From: Actinoplanes cyaneus
GTDB taxonomy: Bacteria; Actinomycetota; Actinomycetes; Mycobacteriales; Micromonosporaceae
DNA length: 64,000 bases
Direction: 5' to 3'
Assembly (NCBI RefSeq): GCF_016862095.1
Contig: NZ_BOMH01000043.1
Coordinates: 62,001-126,000 of the forward strand
Position 1 is the first letter of the stretch, and every line of letters starts with the position of its first letter. This document shows positions 1 through 7,731 of this stretch, piece by piece. The position numbers and the translations under genes were made by a program. A model generated the notes under the pieces. That model saw only the letters and a list, made by a program, of their open reading frames with translations. It had not been told where the DNA came from and did no database searches.

Positions 1-482
1 GGACGGAGGGAACAGGCGCGCGTGCCGTGCGGTTGGACCCGGCCGAGGGCGTGCGTCCGACGGTGTTCGTCCCGGCCGAGCGTGGGTACACGGCGACCGC
101 GCGCGCCGCCCTGCCGTCCGAGGTGCCGCACCGGGACGCCGCGTTCAACGCGGGCCGGTCCGCCCTGCTCACGCACGCTCTCACGAGTGATCCGTCGCTG
201 CTGTTCCCGGCCACCGAGGACCGGCTGCACCAGGGTTACCGGGCCGCGGGCATGCCGGGCACCACGTCGCTGGTGGCGGCCCTGCGCTCGGTCGGCGTGG
301 CCGCCGTGGTCAGTGGCGCGGGTCCGACAGTTCTGGCATTGACCGAGGTCCCGGGCGATTTCCACCCGGGCGCGGCCTGGCACGGCGAAGTGCTGGGCGT
401 GGACGGCGCCGGTGCTGTTGTGAAAGGGGGTATGGTGGAACACGCCGAGCGGGGTCCTGTTGCCGCAGGTCGCAAGAGTTGA
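1..482 (+). CDS. thrB: Homoserine kinase, C-terminal part (partial at window start)
   Basis: This GHMP kinase phosphorylates homoserine for threonine synthesis. Only the last 160 or so residues are in the window, and the reading frame is open to the left edge (first complete codon at position 3). The visible part has the C-terminal GHMP pattern: a segment with ALPSEVPHRDAAFN and the glycine-rich loop VVSGAGPTVLAL, typical of ThrB C-terminal domains. The gene ends 297 bases before rho, as in the usual actinobacterial hom-thrC-thrB-rho order. The identification rests on this motif pair and the position next to rho. Confidence 0.9.
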   Translation, partial: TEGTGARAVRLDPAEGVRPTVFVPAERGYTATARAALPSEVPHRDAAFNAGRSALLTHALTSDPSLLFPATEDRLHQGYRAAGMPGTTSLVAALRSVGVAAVVSGAGPTVLALTEVPGDFHPGAAWHGEVLGVDGAGAVVKGGMVEHAERGPVAAGRKS

Positions 483-489
483 TTACGCT
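460..489 (+). promoter_or_regulatory. Predicted rho promoter (TTGCCG-N18-TACGCT)
   Basis: The -35-like TTGCCG at 460-465 and the -10-like TACGCT at 484-489 are 18 bases apart, a good match to an actinobacterial housekeeping promoter. It overlaps the last codons of thrB. Transcription would start near 496 and give rho a leader of about 280 bases. This is a sequence inference only. Confidence 0.45.
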
Positions 490-741
490 CTAGACCTAGC
501 ACAGCCGCGAAGCAAGCGATCTCTGCGGTTCGGCGCACCCCCGAGATTTCTGGGCCGTCCAGGCTCGTCTCACTTCTCATCAAGGCATACGCCGGGCAGC
601 AAGCCATAGATCGCTGCACTCGCCGAGACCTACCCGTCAAGGTATGACGGGCAGGGAAACCGTCGAGCTGCCGTGCAGTACGAAAACCCCGCGCCGCTGC
701 TGCGAAGCGGGTTCCGAGGGCACCCGGCCCAGGCTGCAGTT

Positions 742-761
742 CCGGGTTACCCCGGGTTTTT
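742..761 (+). promoter_or_regulatory. Terminator-like hairpin just before the rho ribosome binding site
   Basis: A short GC stem (CCGGG at 742-746, CCCGG at 751-755, loop TTAC) is followed by GTTTTT. It ends 17 bases before the TTG start of rho and almost touches the ribosome binding site. A second hairpin (CCCGTCA 633-639, TGACGGG 645-651) lies upstream in the same leader. Rho genes are often controlled by early termination in their own leader, so this is a plausible attenuator. The stem is only 5 bp, so it may also be nothing. Confidence 0.3.
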
Positions 762-778
762 CCGACGGAAGGAATCCA

Positions 779-2938
779 TTGAGCGACACCACCGACGTGA
801 CGTCGGGTGTTTCTGACGTCGCTGACGGCGCCGGCACCACCGCGACCGCCACGAAGCGCCGCCGAGGCGGCACCGGGCTGTCCGCGATGCTGCTGCCCGA
901 GTTGCAGAGCCTCGCAGCCTCCCTGGGCATCTCCGGCACCGCCCGGATGCGCAAGGGCGAGCTGATCACCGCGATCTCCGAGCGGCAGAGCGGCGGCTCG
1001 CCCGCCGCCGAGCCGGCGCCGCGCCCGCGGAGCGAGGCCGTCGCCCCGGCCCAGCCGGCCCCGGTTCAGACCGCGCCGGCCCAGCAGGCTCCGGCCGAGA
1101 CGCCGCAGACCGCAGCCGCCCCGGTCGAGACCACCCCGGCCCCCGAGGCCGCCCCGGCCGCGGAGCGCCCGTCCCGGCGCACCCGCGAGCGGGCCGCCCG
1201 GGAGACGACTCCCCGCGAGTCGGCGCCCCGGGAAACCGCGCCGCGCGAGCCGGCACCGCGTGAGACCGCCCCGGCGCAGGCCGAGGCCACCCCCGCCGTG
1301 ACCGAGACCGCGTCCGCGCCGGCCGCCGACACGACCGAGCGCGTCGAGCGCCCGGAGCGTGGCGAGCGCAACCGTGACCGTCAGCGCAACCAGCGCGACG
1401 GCGAGCGGACCGACCGCGCCGAGCGGGGTGAGCGCACCGAGCGGACCGACCGTCCCGAGCGGGGCGAGCGCACCGACCGTGGCGAGCGCACCGACCGTGG
1501 CGAGCGTCCCGAGCGGGGCGAGCGTGCCGAGCGGAGTGACCGGCCGGAGCGCGGCGAGCGTTCCGAGCGCAACGACCGCAACGACCGCAACGACCGCGGG
1601 CAGCGCGACAACGACCGGTCCGGTGACCGGGGTCCCCGCGCCGACCAGGGGAACGACGACGACGACAACGACGGTGAGGGTGGCCGCCGGAGCCGTCGCA
1701 GCCGCTTCCGGGACCGTCGCCGTGGCCGTGACCGCGACGACAACCCCCGCGAGGACAACCGTCGTGACGGCGGTGGCCGTGAGCCGCACGTCGCCGACGA
1801 CGAGGTGCTCGTCCCGGTCGCCGGCATCCTCGACGTGCTGGACAACTACGCGTTCGTCCGCACCACGGGCTACCTGTCCGGGCCGAACGACGTCTACGTC
1901 TCGATGTCACAGGTCAAGAAGTACGGGCTGCGCCGCGGTGACGCGGTCACCGGCGCGGTCCGCTCCGCCCCGCGCGACAGCGACGGGCAGCGGCGGGACA
2001 AGTACAACCCGCTGGTCCGCCTGGACACCATCAACGGGATGGAGCCCGACGAGGCCCGCCGGCGTCCCGAGTTCTACAAGCTGACGCCGCTCTACCCGCA
2101 GGAGCGCCTGCGGCTGGAGACCGAGCCGCACATCCTCACCACCCGCATCATCGACCTGGTGATGCCGATCGGTAAGGGCCAGCGCGCGCTCATCGTCTCC
2201 CCGCCGAAGGCCGGTAAGACGATGGTCCTGCAGGCCCTGGCCAACGCGATCACCCGCAACAACCCCGAGTGCCACCTGATGGTCGTGCTCGTGGACGAGC
2301 GGCCCGAAGAGGTCACCGACATGCAGCGCACGGTCAAGGGCGAGGTCATCGCGGCCACGTTCGACCGTCCGCCGCAGGACCACACCACGGTCGCCGAACT
2401 CGCCATCGAGCGGGCGAAGCGGCTGGTCGAGCTGGGCCACGACGTCGTCGTGCTGCTCGACTCGGTGACGCGGCTGGGCCGGTCGTACAACCTGGCCGCG
2501 CCGGCCTCCGGTCGCATCATGTCGGGTGGTATCGACTCGACGGCCCTCTACCCGCCGAAGCGCTTCCTCGGCGCCGCGCGCAACATCGAGAACGGTGGCT
2601 CGCTCACCATCCTCGCGACCGCGCTGGTCGAGACCGGGTCGATGATGGACACGGTCATCTTCGAGGAGTTCAAGGGCACCGGTAACGCCGAGCTCAAGCT
2701 CGACCGGAAGATCGCCGACAAGCGCGTCTTCCCGGCCGTGGACGTCTCCGCCTCCAGCACCCGTAAGGAAGAGATCCTGCTGGGCAAGGAGGAGCTGGCG
2801 ATCATCCATAAGCTCCGCAAGGTGCTCAGCTCGCTGGAGTCCGGCGCCGCTCTGGACCTGTTGATGGACCGGCTCAAGCAGACCCGGACCAACATCGAGT
2901 TCCTGATGCAAATCGCCAAATCCACGCCTGGCGAGTAA
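779..2938 (+). CDS. rho: Transcription termination factor Rho with large charged insertion
   Basis: Rho is the hexameric RNA-dependent ATPase that ends transcription. The TTG start at 779 is chosen because GGAAGGAA lies just before it and the product then begins LSDTTDV, as in other actinobacterial Rho proteins; an ATG at 644 in the same frame would add 45 non-conserved residues. The order is an N-terminal Rho helix bundle (about residues 35-70), a low-complexity insertion of about 260 residues rich in Pro/Ala and then Arg/Asp/Glu repeats (GERTDR-type units), an OB-fold RNA-binding domain from about 335, and the ATPase core with Walker A PPKAGKT near 475. The total is 719 residues, far longer than the roughly 420 of E. 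coli Rho because of the insertion, which high-GC Gram-positive Rho proteins typically carry. A strong terminator follows the gene. Confidence 0.97.
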   Translation: MSDTTDVTSGVSDVADGAGTTATATKRRRGGTGLSAMLLPELQSLAASLGISGTARMRKGELITAISERQSGGSPAAEPAPRPRSEAVAPAQPAPVQTAPAQQAPAETPQTAAAPVETTPAPEAAPAAERPSRRTRERAARETTPRESAPRETAPREPAPRETAPAQAEATPAVTETASAPAADTTERVERPERGERNRDRQRNQRDGERTDRAERGERTERTDRPERGERTDRGERTDRGERPERGERAERSDRPERGERSERNDRNDRNDRGQRDNDRSGDRGPRADQGNDDDDNDGEGGRRSRRSRFRDRRRGRDRDDNPREDNRRDGGGREPHVADDEVLVPVAGILDVLDNYAFVRTTGYLSGPNDVYVSMSQVKKYGLRRGDAVTGAVRSAPRDSDGQRRDKYNPLVRLDTINGMEPDEARRRPEFYKLTPLYPQERLRLETEPHILTTRIIDLVMPIGKGQRALIVSPPKAGKTMVLQALANAITRNNPECHLMVVLVDERPEEVTDMQRTVKGEVIAATFDRPPQDHTTVAELAIERAKRLVELGHDVVVLLDSVTRLGRSYNLAAPASGRIMSGGIDSTALYPPKRFLGAARNIENGGSLTILATALVETGSMMDTVIFEEFKGTGNAELKLDRKIADKRVFPAVDVSASSTRKEEILLGKEELAIIHKLRKVLSSLESGAALDLLMDRLKQTRTNIEFLMQIAKSTPGE

Positions 2939-2949
2939 AAGCCCAAAAA

Positions 2950-2983
2950 CGACGAGCCCCACCCGATCGGGTGGGGCTCGTCG
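2950..2983 (+). terminator. Intrinsic terminator after rho
   Basis: A perfect inverted repeat with 15-bp arms (2950-2964 and 2969-2983) around GATC begins 12 bases after the rho stop codon and is followed by CGTTTAT. It separates rho from the nitric oxide synthase gene. Confidence 0.85.
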
Positions 2984-3071
2984 CGTTTATCGCACAGCTT
3001 GTCTGATTCGCCCCGTACGGGGTCGTGCGAACCTCCGGTATCCCCATCCCTCGATTCTCCGGAGGCCTTCG

Positions 3072-4241
3072 ATGCTCGTGCCCGGCTACCGGGACAATCC
3101 GACCGAGCCCTGGGATCCGGACGCGCCCGCCGACCCCGCCGAGGCGGAGGACTTCCTGCGGCGGTGCTACACCGAGAACCCGCGACTCGGGCCGGTCGAG
3201 CCACGGCTGGCGATCGTGCGCGCGCAGATCGCGGCCACCGGCACGTACGTGCACACGCCCGACGAGCTGACCCACGGCGCCCGGATGGCGTGGCGCAACG
3301 CGAGCCGCTGCATCGGCCGGCTCTACTGGCGCAGCCTGCTCGTGCTCGACCGCCGCCGGGCCCGGACCGCCGACGAGATCTACTCCCTGCTCGTGCAGCA
3401 CCTGCTGACCGCGGGGAACGGACAGATCCGGCCGGTGATCAGCGTCTTCGCGCCGGCTGTGCCCGGCCAGCCGTACGCGCGGGTCTGGAATGAGCAGTTG
3501 ATCCGCTACGCCGGTTACCGTGCCGAGGACGGCGCGACCGTCGGCGACCCGAGGCTGCGGGAGTTCACCACAGCCATGAGCGCGTTCGGCTGGCGAGGCA
3601 AGGGCGAGGCCTTCGACGTGTTGCCGCTGGTCATCGAGACGCCGGCGGACGGGATCCGCCTCTACGAGCTGCCCGAGCGCGCCATCCGCGAGGTTCCGAT
3701 CACCCACCCCGAGCACCAGTGGTTCACCGAGCTCGGCCTGCGCTGGCACGCTGTCCCGGCGATCTCCAACATGCGGCTCACCGTCGGCGGCGTGCACTAC
3801 CCACTCGCCCCGTTCAACGGCTGGTACCTCGGCACCGAGATCGGCGCGCGCAACCTCGCCGACACCGACCGTTACGATCTGCTGCCCGTCATCGCCGCGC
3901 GCCTCGGCCTCGACACCACCCGCGAGTCGTCCCTCTGGCGCGACCGCGCCCTGCTCGAACTCAACCTCGCCGTCCTGCACAGCTTCGAACAGGCCGGCGT
4001 CAAGATGAGCGACCATCACACCGAGTCACGGCGCTTCCTCACCCACCTCGACAACGAGACGAAAGCCGGCCGCCGGGTCCCGGCCGACTGGACCTGGATC
4101 GTCCCCCCGATGTCCGGCGGCATCACCCCGGTCTTCCACCGCTACTACGACGAGTTGGACCTGCGCCCGGCCTTCTACCTCGACGCCGACGCCGCGACAC
4201 TGGCCAGCGAAGGTATGCGCCGCTGCCCCCACCGCAACTGA
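3072..4241 (+). CDS. nos: Bacterial nitric oxide synthase, oxygenase domain only
   Basis: The 389-residue protein makes nitric oxide and citrulline from arginine using haem and a pterin. It has the haem-ligand motif WRNASRCIGR with Cys80 and the substrate-loop motif PFNGWYLGTEIG, whose Glu should bind the arginine guanidinium. The C-terminal WTWIVPPMSGG segment matches the pterin side of the NOS fold. Bacterial NOS lacks the reductase domain and borrows electrons, and none is encoded next to this gene. GGAGG at 3061-3064 precedes the ATG by 7 bases. The gene stands alone between the rho terminator and a convergent RNA-repair operon. In other actinobacteria NOS serves nitration chemistry or stress protection; which applies here cannot be told. 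Confidence 0.95.
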   Translation: MLVPGYRDNPTEPWDPDAPADPAEAEDFLRRCYTENPRLGPVEPRLAIVRAQIAATGTYVHTPDELTHGARMAWRNASRCIGRLYWRSLLVLDRRRARTADEIYSLLVQHLLTAGNGQIRPVISVFAPAVPGQPYARVWNEQLIRYAGYRAEDGATVGDPRLREFTTAMSAFGWRGKGEAFDVLPLVIETPADGIRLYELPERAIREVPITHPEHQWFTELGLRWHAVPAISNMRLTVGGVHYPLAPFNGWYLGTEIGARNLADTDRYDLLPVIAARLGLDTTRESSLWRDRALLELNLAVLHSFEQAGVKMSDHHTESRRFLTHLDNETKAGRRVPADWTWIVPPMSGGITPVFHRYYDELDLRPAFYLDADAATLASEGMRRCPHRN

Positions 4242-4637
4242 AGATCTAATTCTTCATTGCCTGCCTCCGCCGGGGTACAGACCGTCGCTCCCGCGGGGAC
4301 CCTTCCGATCCGAGCAGGGCCGTGGCCGGCCCAGAACACTCAGACCGCAAGGGCGGCCTCCGCGGGTGGGCACGGTCACAAGAACCCCGCGAGCCGGTCC
4401 GGGGTCCGGGCTGCGGCCGCGCCCACGGTCCCGGCTGGTGCTCATGGGCGTTATGAGGGACGAATAACGCCCATGAGCACCAGCCGGAAAGCGGGACTCG
4501 CGGGCCTGCCGGGACCGGCGGCGGGCGTCGCGCGGGGCTGCCACGGTGCGATGCCCGCGACGTGCGGGGGCCGGTGGCGAACGGGCTGCCACAGCGCGGT
4601 GCTCACGACGTACGGGAAAGTGAAGTTGATCTGTGGG
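4242..4637. other. Convergent intergenic gap holding a 57-bp palindrome
   Basis: No gene is credible here. The gap lies between the 3' ends of nos (+) and the small RNA ligase (-). Apart from the perfect palindrome at 4431-4487 it is plain GC-rich sequence. Its right end carries CTCACGACGTACGGGAA directly before the ligase stop codon. Similar CGTACG-containing ends occur at the right edges of the other two gaps with this palindrome family (near 34020 and 45812). Confidence 0.6.
4431..4487. repeat. Palindromic repeat, family 1, copy A
   Basis: The two 24-bp arms (4431-4454 and 4464-4487) are perfect inverse complements around a 9-base loop, GAGGGACGA. The outer end reads CCGGCTGGTG and the inner end GGGCGTTAT. 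Copies B, C and D at 33677, 33893 and 45659 share the same inner stem and nearly the same loop. There is no U-run on either side, so it is not a classical terminator. Confidence 0.9.
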
Positions 4638-5258
4638 TCAGGCGAACTCGTTGACGGGGAAATCGTCGCGGTGACGCCAGGCGGCCTCGGTGCGGACGTG
4701 GTCGGGGCGGACCCACTTGAGCACCTTGAGCGGGAACTCGGCGGCCGGGATGCGACCGGCCGCGCGGACCACGAAACCCTCGGACGTCTCGTCGTCGCGC
4801 TGCGCGGCCCAGGCGGCACGGGCCTCGGAGAGGCTGCCGCCGCGGTAGAGGACCGGGACGACCGGCAGCTCCAGCCGGCGCGCCCAGTCGACGGTGTCGT
4901 CCCAGCCGAGCAGCGTGTCCGTCTCGTCCCAGATGCCGAAGACCAGGAAGACGCCCGGCAGGTCGGTGTAGGCGACGCTGCGGCGGGCCCACATGGACTC
5001 GCCGCAGACCCGCCAGTCGTCCGGGATCTTGTACGCCGTCATCGCCCACAGCGCCTTCGCCGGCCGGTCCCACGGGTGGGTGCCGGAGTCGACCGAGCGG
5101 GCGTACATGGCGTCGCGGGTGAAGGTGAGGTTCCCGCCGTCCATCTTCTCGGTCACCACGAGCTCACCGTCCAGCCAGGACAGATCCGTCTGGATCCGGT
5201 CGTCGCCGGAAGCGCCCGGGGAATCGGGCAGATGGAACGTACGCGGATACTTCCGCAC
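4638..5258 (-). CDS. Small RNA ligase family protein (covalent nucleotidyltransferase)
   Basis: The 206-residue protein has the core motifs of ATP-dependent RNA ligases: motif I EKMDGGN with the adenylate-accepting Lys38, a motif III/IIIa region CGESMWARRS...VFGIWDE, motif IV SEGFVVRA, and motif V PLKVLKWVRPDHV. No extra C-terminal domain is present, so it is a minimal catalytic module of the broad RNA_ligase family rather than the Rnl1 type. The GTG start follows the kinase/phosphatase stop by one base (TGAGGTG), and GGAGGGAG inside the preceding gene can serve as ribosome binding site. It is the last gene of the RNA-repair operon. The substrate is unknown; a DNA-ligase-like or capping activity cannot be excluded. 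Confidence 0.85.
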   Translation of the reverse strand: MRKYPRTFHLPDSPGASGDDRIQTDLSWLDGELVVTEKMDGGNLTFTRDAMYARSVDSGTHPWDRPAKALWAMTAYKIPDDWRVCGESMWARRSVAYTDLPGVFLVFGIWDETDTLLGWDDTVDWARRLELPVVPVLYRGGSLSEARAAWAAQRDDETSEGFVVRAAGRIPAAEFPLKVLKWVRPDHVRTEAAWRHRDDFPVNEFA

Positions 5259-5259
5259 C

Positions 5260-6156
5260 TCAGAAGTCTCCCTCCGCGACCTGGAACACGGTCAGGCCGA
5301 GTGCACGCCACATACGTACCACCTGCTGACGGTCGTCGAACACCCCGACGACCCGCCAGCGGTGGCGAATCTCACGATCGAAGATCTCGCGTTTGACCAC
5401 CGAGTCCTTACGGCTGTCGCCCTCGGGCCGCATGAACAGCCCGGTGTACGGCACGTCGACGAACAGGTCCAGCCACGCCTCGGTCTCCGCCCGGCACACC
5501 TCGTCGCGCCCGGTGCAGAAGACGATCGCGTGACCGGCCGCGTGCATCGCCCGGACCGCGGCGATCACCGACGGGTTCGGCTCGTCCTCGCCGACGCGGC
5601 TCCAGTCGTACGGGCTGCGGCCGGCCATCAGCGCGACCGTCCCGTCGATGTCCACGAGCACGACCGGCGGCAGTTCCGGATCCGGGTCGTAGATCACCCC
5701 GGGGCCGCCCGCGTCGGCGAACGGCACCGGCAGCGGCAGGTTGCGCCCGGCCAGGAACCGCTCGTGCATCCTGCGGATCGGGCCCTCGCCGACCCGCTCG
5801 TCCTCCGGCCGCCCGGCGTCCCGCCGGAGGCATTCCGCCAGCGGGACGTCGGTGAAGTCGTGCACCTCGAAGGACGCGCCGTACCGGACGGCCATCTCGG
5901 CCCATTCCCGTACGGTCCGGGACCGCAGGTTGGTGTCGTCGACGATCACGCTCGCCCGGGCGCGCAGCAGCGCCTCCACGGCGGCCCGCTGCGCGTGCGT
6001 GACCTGCGCTTCGGCCCACTGCGTGAACAGGCGCTGCCCGTGCAGCATCCGCCGCAGGTCGTCCCGGTTCACCCGGACCACCCCGGGCTGCAGCTTGCGG
6101 GCGAACGTGGTCTTCCCGGAGGCGGGCAGGCCCCGGGTGATCAGCAGTCGTGTCAT
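5260..6156 (-). CDS. T4-type polynucleotide 5'-kinase/3'-phosphatase
   Basis: The enzyme heals broken RNA ends by phosphorylating the 5'-OH and removing the 3' or 2',3'-cyclic phosphate. Residues 1-150 form a P-loop kinase: GLPASGKTT (9-17), then NRDDLRRML, where the Asp matches the general base of T4 Pnkp, and the DDTNLR segment. The C-terminal half is a DxDxT phosphatase: DIDGTVALMAGRSPYD, a GRDE segment, RKDSVVKREIF, and FDDRQQVVRMWR. The last residues, QVAEGDF, closely resemble the end of the T4 enzyme. At 298 residues it matches T4 Pnkp (301) along its whole length. The start at 6156 is chosen over an upstream in-frame codon because it forms an ATGA overlap with the preceding ligase stop and begins directly at the kinase fold. 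Confidence 0.93.
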   Translation of the reverse strand: MTRLLITRGLPASGKTTFARKLQPGVVRVNRDDLRRMLHGQRLFTQWAEAQVTHAQRAAVEALLRARASVIVDDTNLRSRTVREWAEMAVRYGASFEVHDFTDVPLAECLRRDAGRPEDERVGEGPIRRMHERFLAGRNLPLPVPFADAGGPGVIYDPDPELPPVVLVDIDGTVALMAGRSPYDWSRVGEDEPNPSVIAAVRAMHAAGHAIVFCTGRDEVCRAETEAWLDLFVDVPYTGLFMRPEGDSRKDSVVKREIFDREIRHRWRVVGVFDDRQQVVRMWRALGLTVFQVAEGDF

Positions 6157-7223
6157 TCCTCGGCTCCTTGCGCGGGCGGCCGGTCCGCTGACGGACGGAC
6201 CCGCTGCCACAGGCCAGGACGGTAGTCGTGACCGTCCAGGCGCTGGAACAACTCACCCCGGTGCGAGCTGCGCACCGCGGCGAGCGCGAACTCCTTGCGG
6301 CCCCAGCCCGCGGGCAGGCCGCCGACCAGTGCGGTGTAGGCCGCTTCGACCTCGGCGGCGCGCGCCTCGACCTCGGCGGTCAACTCCGCGGCGATGCCGC
6401 GCGCCCAGACGTGGAACTCGTCCGGGAGCGGCTCCAGCAGCACGTCCAGGGTGCCGCCGGTGGCCAGGATCTCCCAGACGGTACGCGGGGTGAGTCCGGT
6501 CACCAGCCGGTGGAGGCGTACGTAGTCCGCGTACTTGATCTTCACCCGCTCGTCGGTCCTGGTGAAGTGCACGACCAGCCCCTCCCGCCCGTCGCGCGGG
6601 GGAGCGGCGAGCGCCTCGGCCAGCGTCGCGTACCCGAACGTCTCGACCACCGGCCCCGGCCAGTCAGGCACCGCCTCCGGCCCGTGCGAGCGGCCGGTAG
6701 CGATCTCCACCGCACCGAGCAGTACCAGGTCGTCCAGCCCCCGGTAGTCCACGACGATGCGGTTCTCCGGGTAGACGATCTCCACCAGCACGGTCAGACC
6801 GGCCGGCGGCACGAACGACGCGTACCGCGTGCGCAGCAGCTCCGTGGCGTGAATCGCCTGGTCGGAGGCGAACGACCCACGCGTGGCGACAGCCCAGCCG
6901 GTCCCGTCGTGGTAGACGATGCCGAGGCTCCCGTCGACCTTGTCGGTCACGGTGACCGCCGCGCCGGGATCGAGCGCCGGCGCCTGCGACTCGGAATGGT
7001 TGAAGAACTTCTCGTACGCGCGAGCCGTTATCCGTCCCGATGCGTCCACGATGAGGCCGCGGCAGGTGAGCGTCACCTGGTTCCAAGCGCCCGAGTACTG
7101 GCAGGCTTCGGTGTAGTTGTAGATGGTGAACGGCAAGGTCGGATGACGCTGCGTCCGAACCAGCCCGTTGTCGACCGCCTCGGCCAACTTGACCGGATCG
7201 AGGACGTCGTGGAGCAGCGTCAT
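6153..7223 (-). CDS. T4 Rnl1-type RNA ligase
   Basis: This 356-residue ligase should seal 5'-phosphate and 3'-OH RNA ends with ATP. It carries Rnl1-family signatures in order: YNY near 35, CRGLIVD (54-60), YEKFFNHSES (70-79), motif I TDKVDGSL with the adenylated Lys95 (Lys99 in T4 Rnl1), VEIVYPENRIV (motif III region), EGLVVHF (motif IV), and KIKYADYVRLH (motif V). A helical C-terminal part of about 110 residues follows, where T4 Rnl1 has its tRNA-recognition domain. GAAGGAA lies before the ATG. It is the first gene of the operon, and its stop overlaps the start of the kinase/phosphatase gene, so the healing and sealing steps are translationally coupled. Confidence 0.92.
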   Translation of the reverse strand: MTLLHDVLDPVKLAEAVDNGLVRTQRHPTLPFTIYNYTEACQYSGAWNQVTLTCRGLIVDASGRITARAYEKFFNHSESQAPALDPGAAVTVTDKVDGSLGIVYHDGTGWAVATRGSFASDQAIHATELLRTRYASFVPPAGLTVLVEIVYPENRIVVDYRGLDDLVLLGAVEIATGRSHGPEAVPDWPGPVVETFGYATLAEALAAPPRDGREGLVVHFTRTDERVKIKYADYVRLHRLVTGLTPRTVWEILATGGTLDVLLEPLPDEFHVWARGIAAELTAEVEARAAEVEAAYTALVGGLPAGWGRKEFALAAVRSSHRGELFQRLDGHDYRPGLWQRVRPSADRPPAQGAEE

Positions 7224-7420
7224 GACAGGTTCCTTCGTGAGCGGGAATTACCGGAGGGGCGCCCACGTTACGAAGACCGAAACCAGTTGCACCTCCTGAT
7301 TTCCGGCAGCTACCGGGGATCTGGCAGACTGGTACATCGGCCAGTAAGGGTTCCGGTTCCCGTCCTCATTCATCACAGGACGACCCGGCGACCCGCATCA
7401 TCGAGAGGGACCGAGAAGAC

Positions 7421-7645
7421 ATGAAGAGCGGCATTCACCCGGAGTACACGACCACCGAGGTCATCTGCTCCTGCGGCAGCACCTTCAGCACCCGCAGCAC
7501 CGCCAAGGGCGGCGAGATCCGCGTCGAGACCTGCAGCGCCTGCCACCCGTTCTACACCGGCAAGCAGCGCGTCCTCGACACCGCGGGCCGGGTCGCGAAG
7601 TTCCAGGCGAAGTACGCCAAGGTCAACGCCGCGAAGAAGAAGTAA
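7421..7645 (+). CDS. rpmE: 50S ribosomal protein L31, zinc-binding form
   Basis: The 74-residue protein has the four zinc ligands of the C+ type L31 (Cys16, Cys18, Cys38, Cys41) and the family motif HPFYTGKQR. It ends in a Lys-rich tail. It lies upstream of prfA, the usual partner, with a terminator between them, so prfA is probably only partly dependent on the rpmE promoter. The 197-base divergent region before it (7224-7420) must hold promoters for both rpmE and the RNA-repair operon; a candidate -10 TACATC lies near 7334, but no convincing -35 was found. Confidence 0.97.
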   Translation: MKSGIHPEYTTTEVICSCGSTFSTRSTAKGGEIRVETCSACHPFYTGKQRVLDTAGRVAKFQAKYAKVNAAKKK

Positions 7646-7652
7646 CTGCTTC

Positions 7653-7689
7653 AACGGCGCCCGTCCCGGATTCCGGGGCGGGCGCCGTT
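7653..7689 (+). terminator. Terminator-like hairpin between rpmE and prfA
   Basis: Arms 7653-7669 and 7673-7689 pair over 17 bp with one mismatch. The hairpin starts 7 bases after the rpmE stop codon. There is only a weak T-run, so termination may be partial. Confidence 0.7.
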
Positions 7690-7731
7690 CGTATGTGGTC
7701 CGCCGGCCGGCAACGCGTGGGAAGAGATTCG

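Noticed and set aside
236..1789. A 517-codon minus-strand frame opposite rho
   Set aside because: It mirrors the low-complexity part of rho and reads as Val/Ala/Gly/Leu repeats; it has no start signal or domain.
4431..4487. An ordinary intrinsic terminator for nos
   Set aside because: The stem is perfect but lies 190 bases after the stop and has no U-run. The same hairpin recurs elsewhere behind a gene that already has its own terminator (33551-33585).
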